DNA of 10,272 nucleotides from JARROD01 sp037384225 (GCA_037384225.1 JARROD010000232.1:1-10272); one strand, 5' to 3'. Shown: positions 1 to 7,330, counted from the stretch's first letter. Notes: generated from the letters alone by a model not told the origin. Numbers and translations: made by a program.

Positions 1-246
1 GAGTCGCGCCTGGAACAGGTTAATGAGCTTGGCCGACATGTCAGTGCACGCTGCCAGTCCTGTCACGGACGTGATGGGGTTACGGTCAATACCGAATGGC
101 CTAATCTGGCGGGACAAAATGCGGAGTATCTGAAGAAGCAATTATTTAACTATAGGTCCGGCGAGCGAAAACATCTGCTGATGCAGGTGATCGCCAACGA
201 ACTGACGGAGGAAGAGATCGAGGCTGTTGCTGAGTATTTTCAGTAA
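1..246 (+). CDS. c-type cytochrome, C-terminal part (5' end outside the window)
   Basis: The frame is open from the left edge and ends at TAA 244-246, giving 81 residues. The fragment carries a haem-binding CQSCH motif (Cys18, Cys21, His22 of the fragment). It then has the WPNLAGQ...YLKKQL...YRSGERK pattern usual in cytochrome c4/c553-type domains, a Met at 61 that could be the second haem ligand, and a C-terminal helix ending AEYFQ. Such proteins are exported electron carriers or the last haem domain of a larger periplasmic or membrane oxidoreductase. Because the N-terminus is missing, I cannot tell a free mono-haem cytochrome from a di-haem c4 or the tail of a dehydrogenase subunit. It lies outside the glycan locus and probably belongs to an upstream operon. 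The domain call is secure; the exact family is not. Confidence 0.85.
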   Translation, partial: ESRLEQVNELGRHVSARCQSCHGRDGVTVNTEWPNLAGQNAEYLKKQLFNYRSGERKHLLMQVIANELTEEEIEAVAEYFQ

Positions 247-495
247 GAGTCTTCTAACAAGGCTGGTGTCGCGACACGGCGCCACTTGAAGTCGTTGGCT
301 GACAAGGAAAGGTGGGGTGACTGGTGGTTCAGGTTTTTTGGCGCTGCGATGGCTGTCCTCTCTGGTGAGGGATTAATACTTAACGGATTACATAATTTTA
401 TCTCGAAATTGGGCATGTACCAATAGCTACACGCTACTAAGGAACGGGCATTTGTATGGGTAATTGTCGGCGTTTGCGGTTGTTGGATGATCGGC
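247..495. other. intergenic region with no convincing gene
   Basis: This 249-base gap separates the cytochrome stop from the convergent AraC-type gene. It contains a perfect 10-bp palindrome, TGTCGCGACA, at 267-276, which could form a small hairpin but is not followed by a T run, so I do not call a terminator. The frame that follows the cytochrome TAA stays open to TAG 424-426. It would encode about 43-46 residues from TTG at 286 or 295, with an aromatic and hydrophobic stretch (WWFRFFGAAMAVL). No good ribosome binding site precedes either TTG, so I leave it as a possible small ORF or decayed coding sequence. Confidence 0.4.
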
Positions 496-1455
496 TCAGG
501 TGTTGAGGCGATATTCCCTGGGTGTCATGCCGTAAACTGATTTAAAGCAGCGGTAAAAATGAGAGACATCGTTAAAACCCGAATCGAGGGCAATATCCGT
601 CGGCGACCGGTTTGTTTCTGCTGAATATTTGAGTTCGCGCGCGCAGACATGAACGCGTTGCAGGTGAATGTAGCGAGAGACGGAAATCCCCTCACTCTTG
701 AATAACATATGCAGGTAACGGGTGCTGATTCCCCCGGCTTTAGCGATTAACTCAGGACAGAGCTGGTTGTCAGTCAGGTGTATGTCGATAAATTGTTTTA
801 TGCGTGCCAGGTGTTCGGCCTGCACACTTTCAGCCTGAATGATCCCGCTGCTTTGCTGTGCTTTCAGCGCCGTGATGAGCAGGCCCATGCAGGTGGCTTT
901 CAGACGTTGCAGCGATTTGGAGTCGAGCTGATTAAAGTGTTGTGTTAACGAAAGTATGAAATCCACCAGCATCGCGGTTACGGGGCTGTTGCCGTCCATT
1001 GTATGCCCGAGATAGTGGCAAACCCCTGGCAGCAGCTCATCCAGATACGTTCGTTCAACAGTAATCACCATCAGGCTGTAATCGTCGAAAAGGTTCAGGT
1101 GATAGGGCGTGTTGCTATTGCAGAGTATGAAATCCCCCGGCTTGATAAAAGCTTCTTTACCATACCGCCTGAGGCTGGCTGTACCGGTTAACTGGAATTT
1201 TATGTGGTAGAAATCTTTTGCCGCTTTATCGATGCGCTGTTCGCTCCTGTGTTCCAGCGGAGGGCTTTGCAGTATGGCCAGGCTTATATTGTCCAGTTTT
1301 CCCGATTGTATTGATCCCTGGAAAGGCGAGACCGGGGTGGAGCAGTGCATCGGGTAAAAGATGTCGGATACAGCATGGCTCCATTCCTCTATGCTCTCGA
1401 TACGCCTTCTGTTCGGAAGGAGGGTGGATGATGTTACTCGCAGTTTATTAAGCAT
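496..1455 (-). CDS. AraC-family transcriptional regulator
   Basis: A predicted DNA-binding regulator of about 319 residues. The N-terminal half (about residues 50-200) is cupin-like in the manner of AraC_binding_2 domains, including LRRYGKEAFIKPGDFILCN, and would sense a ligand. The C-terminal 100 residues form the double helix-turn-helix of the family: the first around LIAKAGGISTRYLHMLFKSEG, the second around PTDIALDSGFNDVSHFYRCFK, then the signature YGMTPREYR just before the stop. I prefer the ATG at 1455: GGAG lies 10 bases upstream on the coding strand. A GTG at 1461 in the same frame is possible but leaves only 4 bases after GGAG. The gene is divergent from the TonB receptor across a 230-base gap, which suggests local control of the receptor, but the inducer cannot be read from the sequence. 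The family call is firm. Confidence 0.93.
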   Translation of the reverse strand: MLNKLRVTSSTLLPNRRRIESIEEWSHAVSDIFYPMHCSTPVSPFQGSIQSGKLDNISLAILQSPPLEHRSEQRIDKAAKDFYHIKFQLTGTASLRRYGKEAFIKPGDFILCNSNTPYHLNLFDDYSLMVITVERTYLDELLPGVCHYLGHTMDGNSPVTAMLVDFILSLTQHFNQLDSKSLQRLKATCMGLLITALKAQQSSGIIQAESVQAEHLARIKQFIDIHLTDNQLCPELIAKAGGISTRYLHMLFKSEGISVSRYIHLQRVHVCARELKYSAETNRSPTDIALDSGFNDVSHFYRCFKSVYGMTPREYRLNT

Positions 1456-1510
1456 AACCACTTCGCTCCATGGCTGGAATCTTTCAGCGTCTGTACTAGG
1501 TATAGAGTGT

Positions 1511-1542
1511 GTCGGATGTTTTTATATTGTCAGATGTTTCTA
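1511..1542. promoter_or_regulatory. imperfect direct repeat, candidate AraC-type binding site
   Basis: GTCGGATGTTTTTA at 1511-1524 and GTCAGATGTTTCTA at 1529-1542 match at 12 of 14 positions with starts 18 bases apart. They lie between the AraC-type gene and the receptor. AraC-family proteins commonly bind tandem direct repeats about two helical turns apart, so this pair is a reasonable candidate. It could also be chance in AT-rich DNA. Confidence 0.3.
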
Positions 1543-1600
1543 CCATAAAGAGTTGCCATTTCTCTACTGGCAAGTTTTTATTTCTCTGATAGCCAAGATT

Positions 1601-1629
1601 TTGCTATGCTCTTCTGTATATATTATTAA
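1601..1629 (+). promoter_or_regulatory. possible sigma70 promoter of the TonB receptor
   Basis: TTGCTA at 1601-1606 and TATTAA at 1624-1629 are separated by 17 bases, each matching four of six consensus positions. This predicts a leader of roughly 50 bases before the ATG at 1689. The rest of the 1456-1688 gap is AT-rich and could hold other promoters, including one for the divergent regulator. Confidence 0.25.
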
Positions 1630-1688
1630 CGTGTTATGTAAATTGCAATGTTGTGGCTTAAAAAATATCAATCATAGGGGTAGGGAGC

Positions 1689-4018
1689 ATGAATGACAAA
1701 ATCGACGTGGGACGGCCTAAAGTACTGTCCACGGCAATTTTGCTGAGTATAACCAGCTTTAATGTCAATGCGGCGGTACTGGAGGAAATCGTGGTTACCG
1801 CGCAGAAACGAGAGCAGAGCCTGCAGGATGTAGGGGTATCCGTATCGGCTTTCAGTGGCGACCAAATGAAAGCTCTGGGCGTTACCAATTCGACGGAAAT
1901 CGTTCAGCAGGTCCCGGGGCTGCAACTCAATCAGTTCTCCCCCAATATCACCATTTTTAATCTGCGGGGAATTTCGCAATCGAACTTTATGGATAATCTG
2001 GAAGCGCCGGTTGCCGTGTTCGTGGACGATGCCTATATCGGCAGTATGAACGCCATTTCAGGCCAATTGTTCGACGTGAAACGGGTTGAAGTGCTGCGCG
2101 GCCCGCAGGGCACACTGTTCGGTCGCAATGCTACCGGCGGGTTGATCCACTATGTCAGTCGGGGTGCGACTGACGATGAACTCAACGGCTATGTTGAAGC
2201 CACGGTTGCCGACTATGACAAGAGAGCGTTGGAGGCCGCCGCGGGAGGCTCTGTCAGTGATAAAGTGAGATACCGGGTCTCGGGCCGCTGGGAGGAATCC
2301 GACGGTTATATCGAGGCGACACAGCCCGGTGTGCGAGATCTGAACGGTGCCGATGGTATTGCATTGCGCGCTAATATACAGGTTGACTTCACCGACGATC
2401 TCACCGGTGATTTTTGGGTTAAATACGCCGACGACGACGATGTACCCACCGGCGGTTACACGATTTTCCCTTGTGTCTTCGATGCCCTTGGCAACTGTAC
2501 CGAAATTGAAAGCAACGGAATCAGCAACGGGACCACCGAACCGGCAGATCCGTTCTCGCACGACGGTGGAACAGACGGCCATCTTAACCGGGAAACCCGT
2601 TCTTATATCGCCAAATTTAACTGGGACTTCGAGGCTTTTGATTTTGTATCCATTACCAATTACATGGATATGGACAAAGAGTACCTGGAAGACGGCGATG
2701 GCGCGCCGCCGCCCATCGTGGAATTTGAGACCACCGCCGATTATACCCAGTTTACCCAGGAACTGAGGTTAAGTGGGGAAACTGATAGCCTGCGCTGGCA
2801 GGCGGGTCTGTATTATATGGATATCGAAATAGATGGCCAGGCCAGAACCTTTGGCGCCCCCATCGCCGCCATTGCCGCTGGCTTTATTACTTCGGACCCG
2901 CTAGGGATGGGGCCTGACCCTTACGGCCTGGGTATCGCGTTCCCTGATGCCTCGGTGAACCTGAACCACTTTGAAGATTACCAACTGGACTCCAAAAACT
3001 GGTCGGTGTTCGGGCAGGTGGAATACGACCTGAGCCAAGCGTTCACCCTGATCCTGGGTTATCGCTGGTCCGAGGATGATAAAGACCTTGAATACGGTAG
3101 CCGGCTGATTGATCTGGGTGGAAACGGACCGTTGGCCGGTGTGTTCGGCCCTTCTGAGTCGGTGACGGAGTTTTTAGGTGGGGCGGCTACCGGCGATCCG
3201 CTGCCGGGGTTTAATGTGAAAGGCTTACAACTCAACGACAGTATCGATTACAGTGACTATGCCGCGCGTGTACAGCTAGACTGGCGGGTCGGTGATAACT
3301 CCTTGCTGTTTGCTTCCTGGAGCCGTGGTATCAAAGGGGGCAACTGGTCTATCCTGACAGCGCCTTACGTTGACCCCGGAGTCTTCCAACACAAGGAAGA
3401 GGTTTTAAACTCCTATGAATTAGGTATTAAAACAACCCTGATGGAAGGTGTGGCACGTTTGAACGCGACACTTTTCTACTACGACTACGATGATTACCAA
3501 GCCTTCGCGGTCTTTAATCTGTTTCCACAGGTGCAAAACTCAGACGCTACCAGCCAGGGGGGGAAATTGAGCTGTTCCTGACGCCGGATGAGCACTGGGA
3601 TATTGTACTGGGCCTGTCCGCTGTGGATAGCGAAGTGGAGGAAGTCGTCGCGCCCTTTGGTGATATCATAACCGATACCGAGTTTCCCAATGCGCCCGGC
3701 TACAGCTTTAACTATTTGGCCCGCTACAACTGGGACACCCTGGGTGGCAATATGGCGGTTCAGCTGGATGGAACCTACGATGATGATCAGTATCTGGAAG
3801 TCAGCAATAACTCCCAGTCCCTTCAGGAAGCTGGCGGCATCGTTAATGCCAGAATCAGATACACCTCTGAAGATGAACACTGGTCGGTGACGGGCTGGGT
3901 TCAGAACCTGACGGATGAGGAGCGCAAGTCCTATACCCTGGACTTAGGTATTCTGGGCGTAACGGGTGTTTACGCGCCTCCACGTTGGTATGGTGTGACA
4001 CTCAATTATAAATTTTAG
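1689..4018 (+). CDS. TonB-dependent outer-membrane receptor, interrupted by a one-base frameshift
   Basis: An outer-membrane active-transport channel of about 776 residues if the frameshift is repaired. AGGGG lies 8 bases before the ATG. Residues 1-28 look like a signal peptide ending VNA, followed by a TonB-box-like LEEIVVTAQK (31-40). The plug domain covers about 42-155 and includes the typical VLRGPQGTLFGRNATGG. The rest is a beta-barrel ending in a terminal Phe (WYGVTLNYKF). The first frame stops at 3579-3581 after 630 residues. From 3563 the next frame continues without a gap as EIELFLTPDEHWD through to TAA 4016-4018, so a single G is missing from the G run at 3557-3563. The gene may be a pseudogene, a slippage or phase-variable gene, or carry a sequencing error. 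The substrate is not readable; the neighbouring glycosidases suggest a GlcNAc-containing glycan. Confidence 0.92.
3557..3563 (+). other. seven-G run at the frameshift point in the receptor gene
   Basis: Codons CAG GGG GGG AAA lead to a stop at 3579-3581. Reading one more G gives CAG GGG GGG GAA, Gln-Gly-Gly-Glu, and restores a normal barrel sequence to the end of the gene. The break therefore lies exactly in the homopolymer. Confidence 0.85.
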
Positions 4019-4032
4019 TTATTGGTCGAACA

Positions 4033-4067
4033 GCGGTAGCGCCAAGTGATCCGTACCGGCGCGCCGC
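4033..4067. terminator. possible hairpin between convergent genes
   Basis: GCGG (4033-4036) plus GCGCC (4039-4043) can pair with GGCGC (4058-4062) plus CCGC (4064-4067), with a small internal loop and a 14-base apical loop. It sits in the 67-base space between the receptor stop (4018) and the convergent GH5 stop (4086). Neither side shows a clear T run, so intrinsic termination is only possible. Confidence 0.3.
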
Positions 4068-4085
4068 TCCCAAAAAGCTTCGTTA

Positions 4086-5942
4086 TTATTCCTCCAGCAC
4101 CAGATCCCAATTCGCGTTGAAACACCAGGCGTCTCCATCGATCGTAACGGTGCTGCCGCACATAGCCGGCGTGGCTTCCAGCGTGTGGGTGACTGTTGTG
4201 CTTGAGTTGCGTGTAGCAGAAATTTCTATGGATTCGTACATTTGCCACTCGCCAAAATCATAGGTTTCATCCCAGGGGTAATCCGCAAAACGCACAAAGT
4301 TACGTTGCTGACCAAGAGCATTTTGTCCGCTAAATTCAATTGCCACACCATCGGAACAGGAAAATCCATTGTGCTTGAAGAAAATTCGACACCGGGATTC
4401 ATCCATTTCTTTTTTAAACGCAAGATTCAGCGAAATTTTTCCGCCGGCATCCGCACTCACTTCGAGTAATTGAGTTTCTTCATTGATTTCCCAGGAGGCG
4501 TCGTCAACGGCGATATCGAATTGTTCGGCCAAGGTTCGCCCTTCAATCAATCGAGGCAGAAAAATGCGTGTATTCCCCTTCCCGTTTTCTTGTACCCAAT
4601 TCATTTTCAGACCAATGCTCTGGTCTTCACCGGGTTTTTCCCAAGTGGCCTGCAGACTTTGAATTTCGCCTGCGATTCGTTGCGGGTATGCTCTCGGCCG
4701 ACGGGTGCGGCGCGGGTTGCCCTGATCATCCACGGATGAAAGATCTTCATGGTTCCAGCCATCCTTCTTGTCCTCCGTCCACTGCGGTGCAAACACCCAT
4801 TGGGCGCCGGATACCTGGTATTTGTCCATTGCAGCATACATTTCGTCCAGAAAAAATTCGAGATCGAGCGTTTTTTCCGGGGTTCCAAATTCACCAATAA
4901 ACAGCGGTACGTTCCATTCATCGGCAATGGCCTTAAGGTCCGCGACGGCCTCCTCCGGCGACCTAACGTTAATACCACCTGGAACGGCCAGACCACTGAG
5001 GTTGCTCAAAGCCGTGCGAAGGTTCGCCTGAAACCAACCTGCGAGAGTGGCAAAGAATCCATCGGTTTCTCCCATATATCGTCCGGCGGCCTGATAGCGA
5101 TCAAAACTCATGATCAACGGATCATAATAGTGAGGAGAGAAAGCAAATTGAGCGATATCGGGTTTATCACCGAAACTCACGTCATTGAGCGACCCGCTCG
5201 TCATGGCGTGAGGTGAAAGGAACAATATCCAGTCGGGGGCCATGGCGTGAACATGTCCGGCGGCATCTTTATACAAATCATATATCTGCGTGGTGTCTCC
5301 AAACGGTTCGTTCATTAAATCGATGCCGATGACATTGCTCTGCGTGCGATAGCGTTGCGCCAACATTTCAAGCATAGCGAAATATTCATCGCGCACGCCG
5401 TTGTGATTTCCATAAAAGGCTTGCCATTCCTGTTGCATCGGACCATCGTTGGCATAGTCTTCATACATGAGCCGGCCCCAGCCTTCACAGGCTTCGCCGT
5501 TATCCGGTTCGGCTTTTTCGCCACTGACTGCCCATTCGGGAAATCCTTCGCCACATCCTCCCAGAGAGTAACGGGAAAATGAATCCTGGTGAATATCTAT
5601 AATGACCCAAATGTCATTTTCGCCAGCCCACTGCACGAGTTGATCCATGTTTTGCAAATAATCTTCCTGAAACTTTCCCCGCTCCGGCTCCATTGCTTCC
5701 CAAATGTAGCTCAGACGAATTACGTTTGCGCCCCAGGAACGCATAAGGCTGAAAGATTCCTCACTGGCGCTCGTGTCGTACGGTGGAATCTTGGCGCTCA
5801 TGTTCCAACCTCTGAGCAAGACAGTCGCGCCCTCGCGATCGACAAACTTTGTGCCCTCAATACGAAGCTCCCCGGCAAAAGTACTGAATTGAAACAATAT
5901 AAGGGAAAGGAATGAAATATATTTCAGAATTATCAGTCTCAT
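4086..5942 (-). CDS. secreted GH5 glycoside hydrolase, endoglycosylceramidase-like
   Basis: A predicted retaining endoglycosidase of about 618 residues. I place the start at the ATG at 5942, with GAGGA about 11 bases upstream. A TTG at 5960 would add six residues without a ribosome binding site. Residue numbers here count from that TTG. A signal peptide follows (about 7-29, ending STFAG). The GH5 barrel runs from about 35 to 430 and contains IDIHQDSFSRY (121-131), the acid/base Glu218 in LMNEPFG, SPHYYDP (275-281) and the nucleophile Glu357 in FIGEFGTP. The HQD-FSRY-GFPEWA layout resembles endoglycosylceramidases, which release intact oligosaccharide from glycosphingolipids; a beta-glucanase specificity cannot be excluded. 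A beta-rich segment (about 437-515) resembles the GH5 C-terminal domain. A further region of about 100 residues has four Cys (524, 535, 601, 613) and is unidentified, perhaps glycan-binding. The gene has its own promoter and is not in an operon with the nagX-like gene. Confidence 0.88.
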   Translation of the reverse strand: MRLIILKYISFLSLILFQFSTFAGELRIEGTKFVDREGATVLLRGWNMSAKIPPYDTSASEESFSLMRSWGANVIRLSYIWEAMEPERGKFQEDYLQNMDQLVQWAGENDIWVIIDIHQDSFSRYSLGGCGEGFPEWAVSGEKAEPDNGEACEGWGRLMYEDYANDGPMQQEWQAFYGNHNGVRDEYFAMLEMLAQRYRTQSNVIGIDLMNEPFGDTTQIYDLYKDAAGHVHAMAPDWILFLSPHAMTSGSLNDVSFGDKPDIAQFAFSPHYYDPLIMSFDRYQAAGRYMGETDGFFATLAGWFQANLRTALSNLSGLAVPGGINVRSPEEAVADLKAIADEWNVPLFIGEFGTPEKTLDLEFFLDEMYAAMDKYQVSGAQWVFAPQWTEDKKDGWNHEDLSSVDDQGNPRRTRRPRAYPQRIAGEIQSLQATWEKPGEDQSIGLKMNWVQENGKGNTRIFLPRLIEGRTLAEQFDIAVDDASWEINEETQLLEVSADAGGKISLNLAFKKEMDESRCRIFFKHNGFSCSDGVAIEFSGQNALGQQRNFVRFADYPWDETYDFGEWQMYESIEISATRNSSTTVTHTLEATPAMCGSTVTIDGDAWCFNANWDLVLEE

Positions 5943-5984
5943 ATTTAATAAATTCCTCAAGTTGAACGTTATTATTATTTAAAT

Positions 5985-6013
5985 ATTATTTTTGAAGGAT
6001 GTGGTGGTATCAA
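5985..6013 (-). promoter_or_regulatory. sigma70 promoter of the GH5 gene
   Basis: On the minus strand TTGATA (6013-6008) and AATAAT (5990-5985) are exactly 17 bases apart, each matching five of six consensus positions. The expected start near 5978 gives a leader of about 35 bases before the ATG at 5942. The 19-bp repeat at 6017-6035 begins three bases upstream of the -35 box, where an activator could act. Confidence 0.55.
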
Positions 6014-6016
6014 AAA

Positions 6017-6035
6017 TTTCATCTGACCCCACTTA
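6017..6035 (-). repeat. 19-bp motif, left copy of an inverted pair
   Basis: On the minus strand this reads TAAGTGGGGTCAGATGAAA, identical over 19 bases to the plus-strand sequence at 7253-7271. The match ends abruptly on both sides. This copy lies just upstream of the GH5 promoter. Confidence 0.85.
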
Positions 6036-6079
6036 GACCGTGCATGAAATAACTTCCGTTTATCGCGCACGCATAGGGA

Positions 6080-6144
6080 AAAGAGGTCGGTGACAAAACC
6101 AAAAATAAGGACGTGCACGTCCCTTATTTGTCACCGACCTCTTT
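6080..6144. repeat. composite palindrome overlapping the end of the nagX-like gene, possible terminator
   Basis: The outer arms AAAGAGGTCGGTGACAAA (6080-6097) and their exact complement (6127-6144) are 18 bases long. Inside, AAATAAGGACGTG (6103-6115) pairs with 6116-6129 except for one extra C. The left arm carries about six extra bases (6098-6103 area) compared with the right arm. The right arm overlaps the nagX-like stop codon (6143-6145). Read on the minus strand the structure ends in TTTT (6082-6079), so it can act as a transcription terminator. Its two-armed form also resembles a REPIN or a miniature inverted-repeat element. Confidence 0.75.
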
Positions 6145-7234
6145 ATATTTTTACGAAAAATTTGCGTTTGTACATCGCATGAATCGGTAAAAAACAAATC
6201 GTTATAAACACGGCTATCCAGACGCCGGCGCTGACCACTGCGTTGACTCCCAGTGTTTCGAAAAAACTCACGTAGGATCCGTGTACGGTGCGCCCCGCCA
6301 GTTCCAGGTCGAACAGTTTTTCCAGTACTACATGCAAAACATAAGCTGTGATTGCATTGGCTCCGAATACCTGCCCCACGTAGGTGCCGCGTCGGGCGTT
6401 TTCGATATCCGTGTACCAGAGCAGCGTTGCCAGTAGCATGCTGGCGAGACCACCGGTCACCAGTACAAACGAGCTGGACCAGATCTGCTTGATGAAGGGA
6501 AAAAAGAAACTCCAGCAATAGCCACTGATAAAGCACACAAAACCAACCACAAACATCAGCATAACGGTGGCTTTTAAATCTTTATTGCGGCGGATAATAT
6601 TGCCGATGATCATGCCGATCAGGCCGCTGACAATCGCCGGGTAAGTGCTGAGAATGCCTTCCGGATCCCAGGTGCCGCGCCACAGCATCCCGGGTATAAA
6701 TCGATCGAACCAGTTGATAATGTTTTCACCCCGCTCCAGAGTGCCCGCTTCGAGTCCCGGAGCGGGGACAAGCAATATTAACAGCCAGTAGCTGACAAGG
6801 ATGAAAATTCCACTATATATCAATTGTTTCTGCGACAGATAGAGCCCCATCAGCGAGCAGGCACAATACACCAGGGCAATACGTTGTAAAACACCGAGCA
6901 CTCGGATGGCGGAAAAATGCGTGTAAAATAAATTCACCACCATTCCCAGAACAAACAGGATTAATGTACGGATCAGGATTTTTTTGATCAATGGCCCGCG
7001 CTCGGACACGGCGGGGTCAAACTTTTTCAACCCCAGGCTGATAGCGACACCAACGATAAAGATAAAAAACGGGAATACCAGATCCGCCAGCATGATGCCG
7101 TCCCAATAGGCATGTGACAATTGCCCAAAGGTGTTGGGACTGTTGGCAATGATCATTCCGACAATGGTGAGTCCGCGAAATACATCCAGAGCCAATAAAC
7201 GCTGCTTTCCCTGGCTGGCGGGGGGTGTCTGCAT
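6143..7234 (-). CDS. nagX: NagX/HGSNAT-family membrane protein (DUF1624/COG4299 type)
   Basis: A polytopic inner-membrane protein of 363 residues with about ten hydrophobic segments. The N-terminus RLLALDVFRGLTIVGMIIAN, then LSHAYWDGIMLADLVFPFFIFIVG, RVLGVLQRIAL (111-121), DPEGILSTYPA (190-200) and IWSSSFVLVTGG (251-262) are hallmark motifs of heparan-alpha-glucosaminide N-acetyltransferase relatives. His41 in LSHAYWDG aligns with the catalytic His of human HGSNAT (motif HASWNG). In gammaproteobacterial nag regulons the family is called NagX and is proposed to take up GlcNAc; in lysosomes it acetylates terminal glucosamine across the membrane. Both roles fit here, and the sequence does not decide between them. 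The start ATG at 7234 has AAAGGT about 9 bases upstream. The gene is divergent from the GH89 gene across a 154-base control region and ends in a palindrome. Confidence 0.88.
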   Translation of the reverse strand: MQTPPASQGKQRLLALDVFRGLTIVGMIIANSPNTFGQLSHAYWDGIMLADLVFPFFIFIVGVAISLGLKKFDPAVSERGPLIKKILIRTLILFVLGMVVNLFYTHFSAIRVLGVLQRIALVYCACSLMGLYLSQKQLIYSGIFILVSYWLLILLVPAPGLEAGTLERGENIINWFDRFIPGMLWRGTWDPEGILSTYPAIVSGLIGMIIGNIIRRNKDLKATVMLMFVVGFVCFISGYCWSFFFPFIKQIWSSSFVLVTGGLASMLLATLLWYTDIENARRGTYVGQVFGANAITAYVLHVVLEKLFDLELAGRTVHGSYVSFFETLGVNAVVSAGVWIAVFITICFLPIHAMYKRKFFVKI

Positions 7235-7252
7235 ATTAATCTACCTTTGGAA

Positions 7253-7271
7253 TAAGTGGGGTCAGATGAAA
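7253..7271 (+). repeat. 19-bp motif, right copy of an inverted pair
   Basis: TAAGTGGGGTCAGATGAAA on the plus strand is the exact inverted copy of 6017-6035. It lies 18 bases upstream of the nagX-like start and 118 bases upstream of the GH89 start. The two copies bracket the nagX-like gene, and each points the same way towards the glycosidase gene downstream of it. Confidence 0.85.
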
Positions 7272-7281
7272 CTTATTCTCT

Positions 7282-7319
7282 ATGACAACGGTGTCAAATG
7301 CAATTGACACCGTTGTCAT
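7282..7319. promoter_or_regulatory. double operator in a perfect 16-bp inverted repeat
   Basis: ATGACAACGGTGTCAA (7282-7297) and TTGACACCGTTGTCAT (7304-7319) are exact reverse complements around a 6-base centre, ATGCAA. Each arm is also nearly palindromic by itself (TGACA-four bases-TGTCA at 7283-7296 and 7305-7318). That form is typical of LacI-family operators and close to the GlcNAc-regulator motif (about TGACARCGYTGTCA) that I recall from Shewanella and Xanthomonas. Consensus -35 hexamers sit in both arms. The likely controller is a NagR-like repressor encoded elsewhere. Confidence 0.6.
7292..7297 (-). promoter_or_regulatory. candidate -35 box of the divergent nagX-like promoter
   Basis: The left arm carries TTGACA on the minus strand, six bases from the plus-strand TTGACA and facing the other way. 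The matching -10 is weak (TAAGTT at 16 bases spacing), so this promoter is less certain than the GH89 one and may need an activator. Confidence 0.35.
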
Positions 7320-7330
7320 GTAGTGATAAT
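7304..7330 (+). promoter_or_regulatory. sigma70 promoter of the GH89 gene
   Basis: A perfect TTGACA (7304-7309) starts the right arm of the inverted repeat. GATAAT at 7325-7330 is a good -10 box with a short 15-base spacer; TAATTT at 7327-7332 is an alternative at 17 bases. Transcription would begin near 7337, giving a leader of about 50 bases. A repressor bound to 7305-7318 would cover the -35 box. Confidence 0.5.

Noticed and set aside
2058..2582. 174-codon open frame on the minus strand inside the receptor gene
   Set aside because: It is antisense to the plug and early barrel of the TonB receptor and has no independent support.
7013..7030. Third copy of the GGGGTCA motif
   Set aside because: Only GGGGTCA is shared with the 19-bp motif, and it lies in coding sequence of the nagX-like gene. 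This is a chance match.
7282..7319. Intrinsic terminator or RNA hairpin
   Set aside because: It has no T run, lies between two divergent starts, and contains -35 hexamers, so a DNA operator role is more likely.
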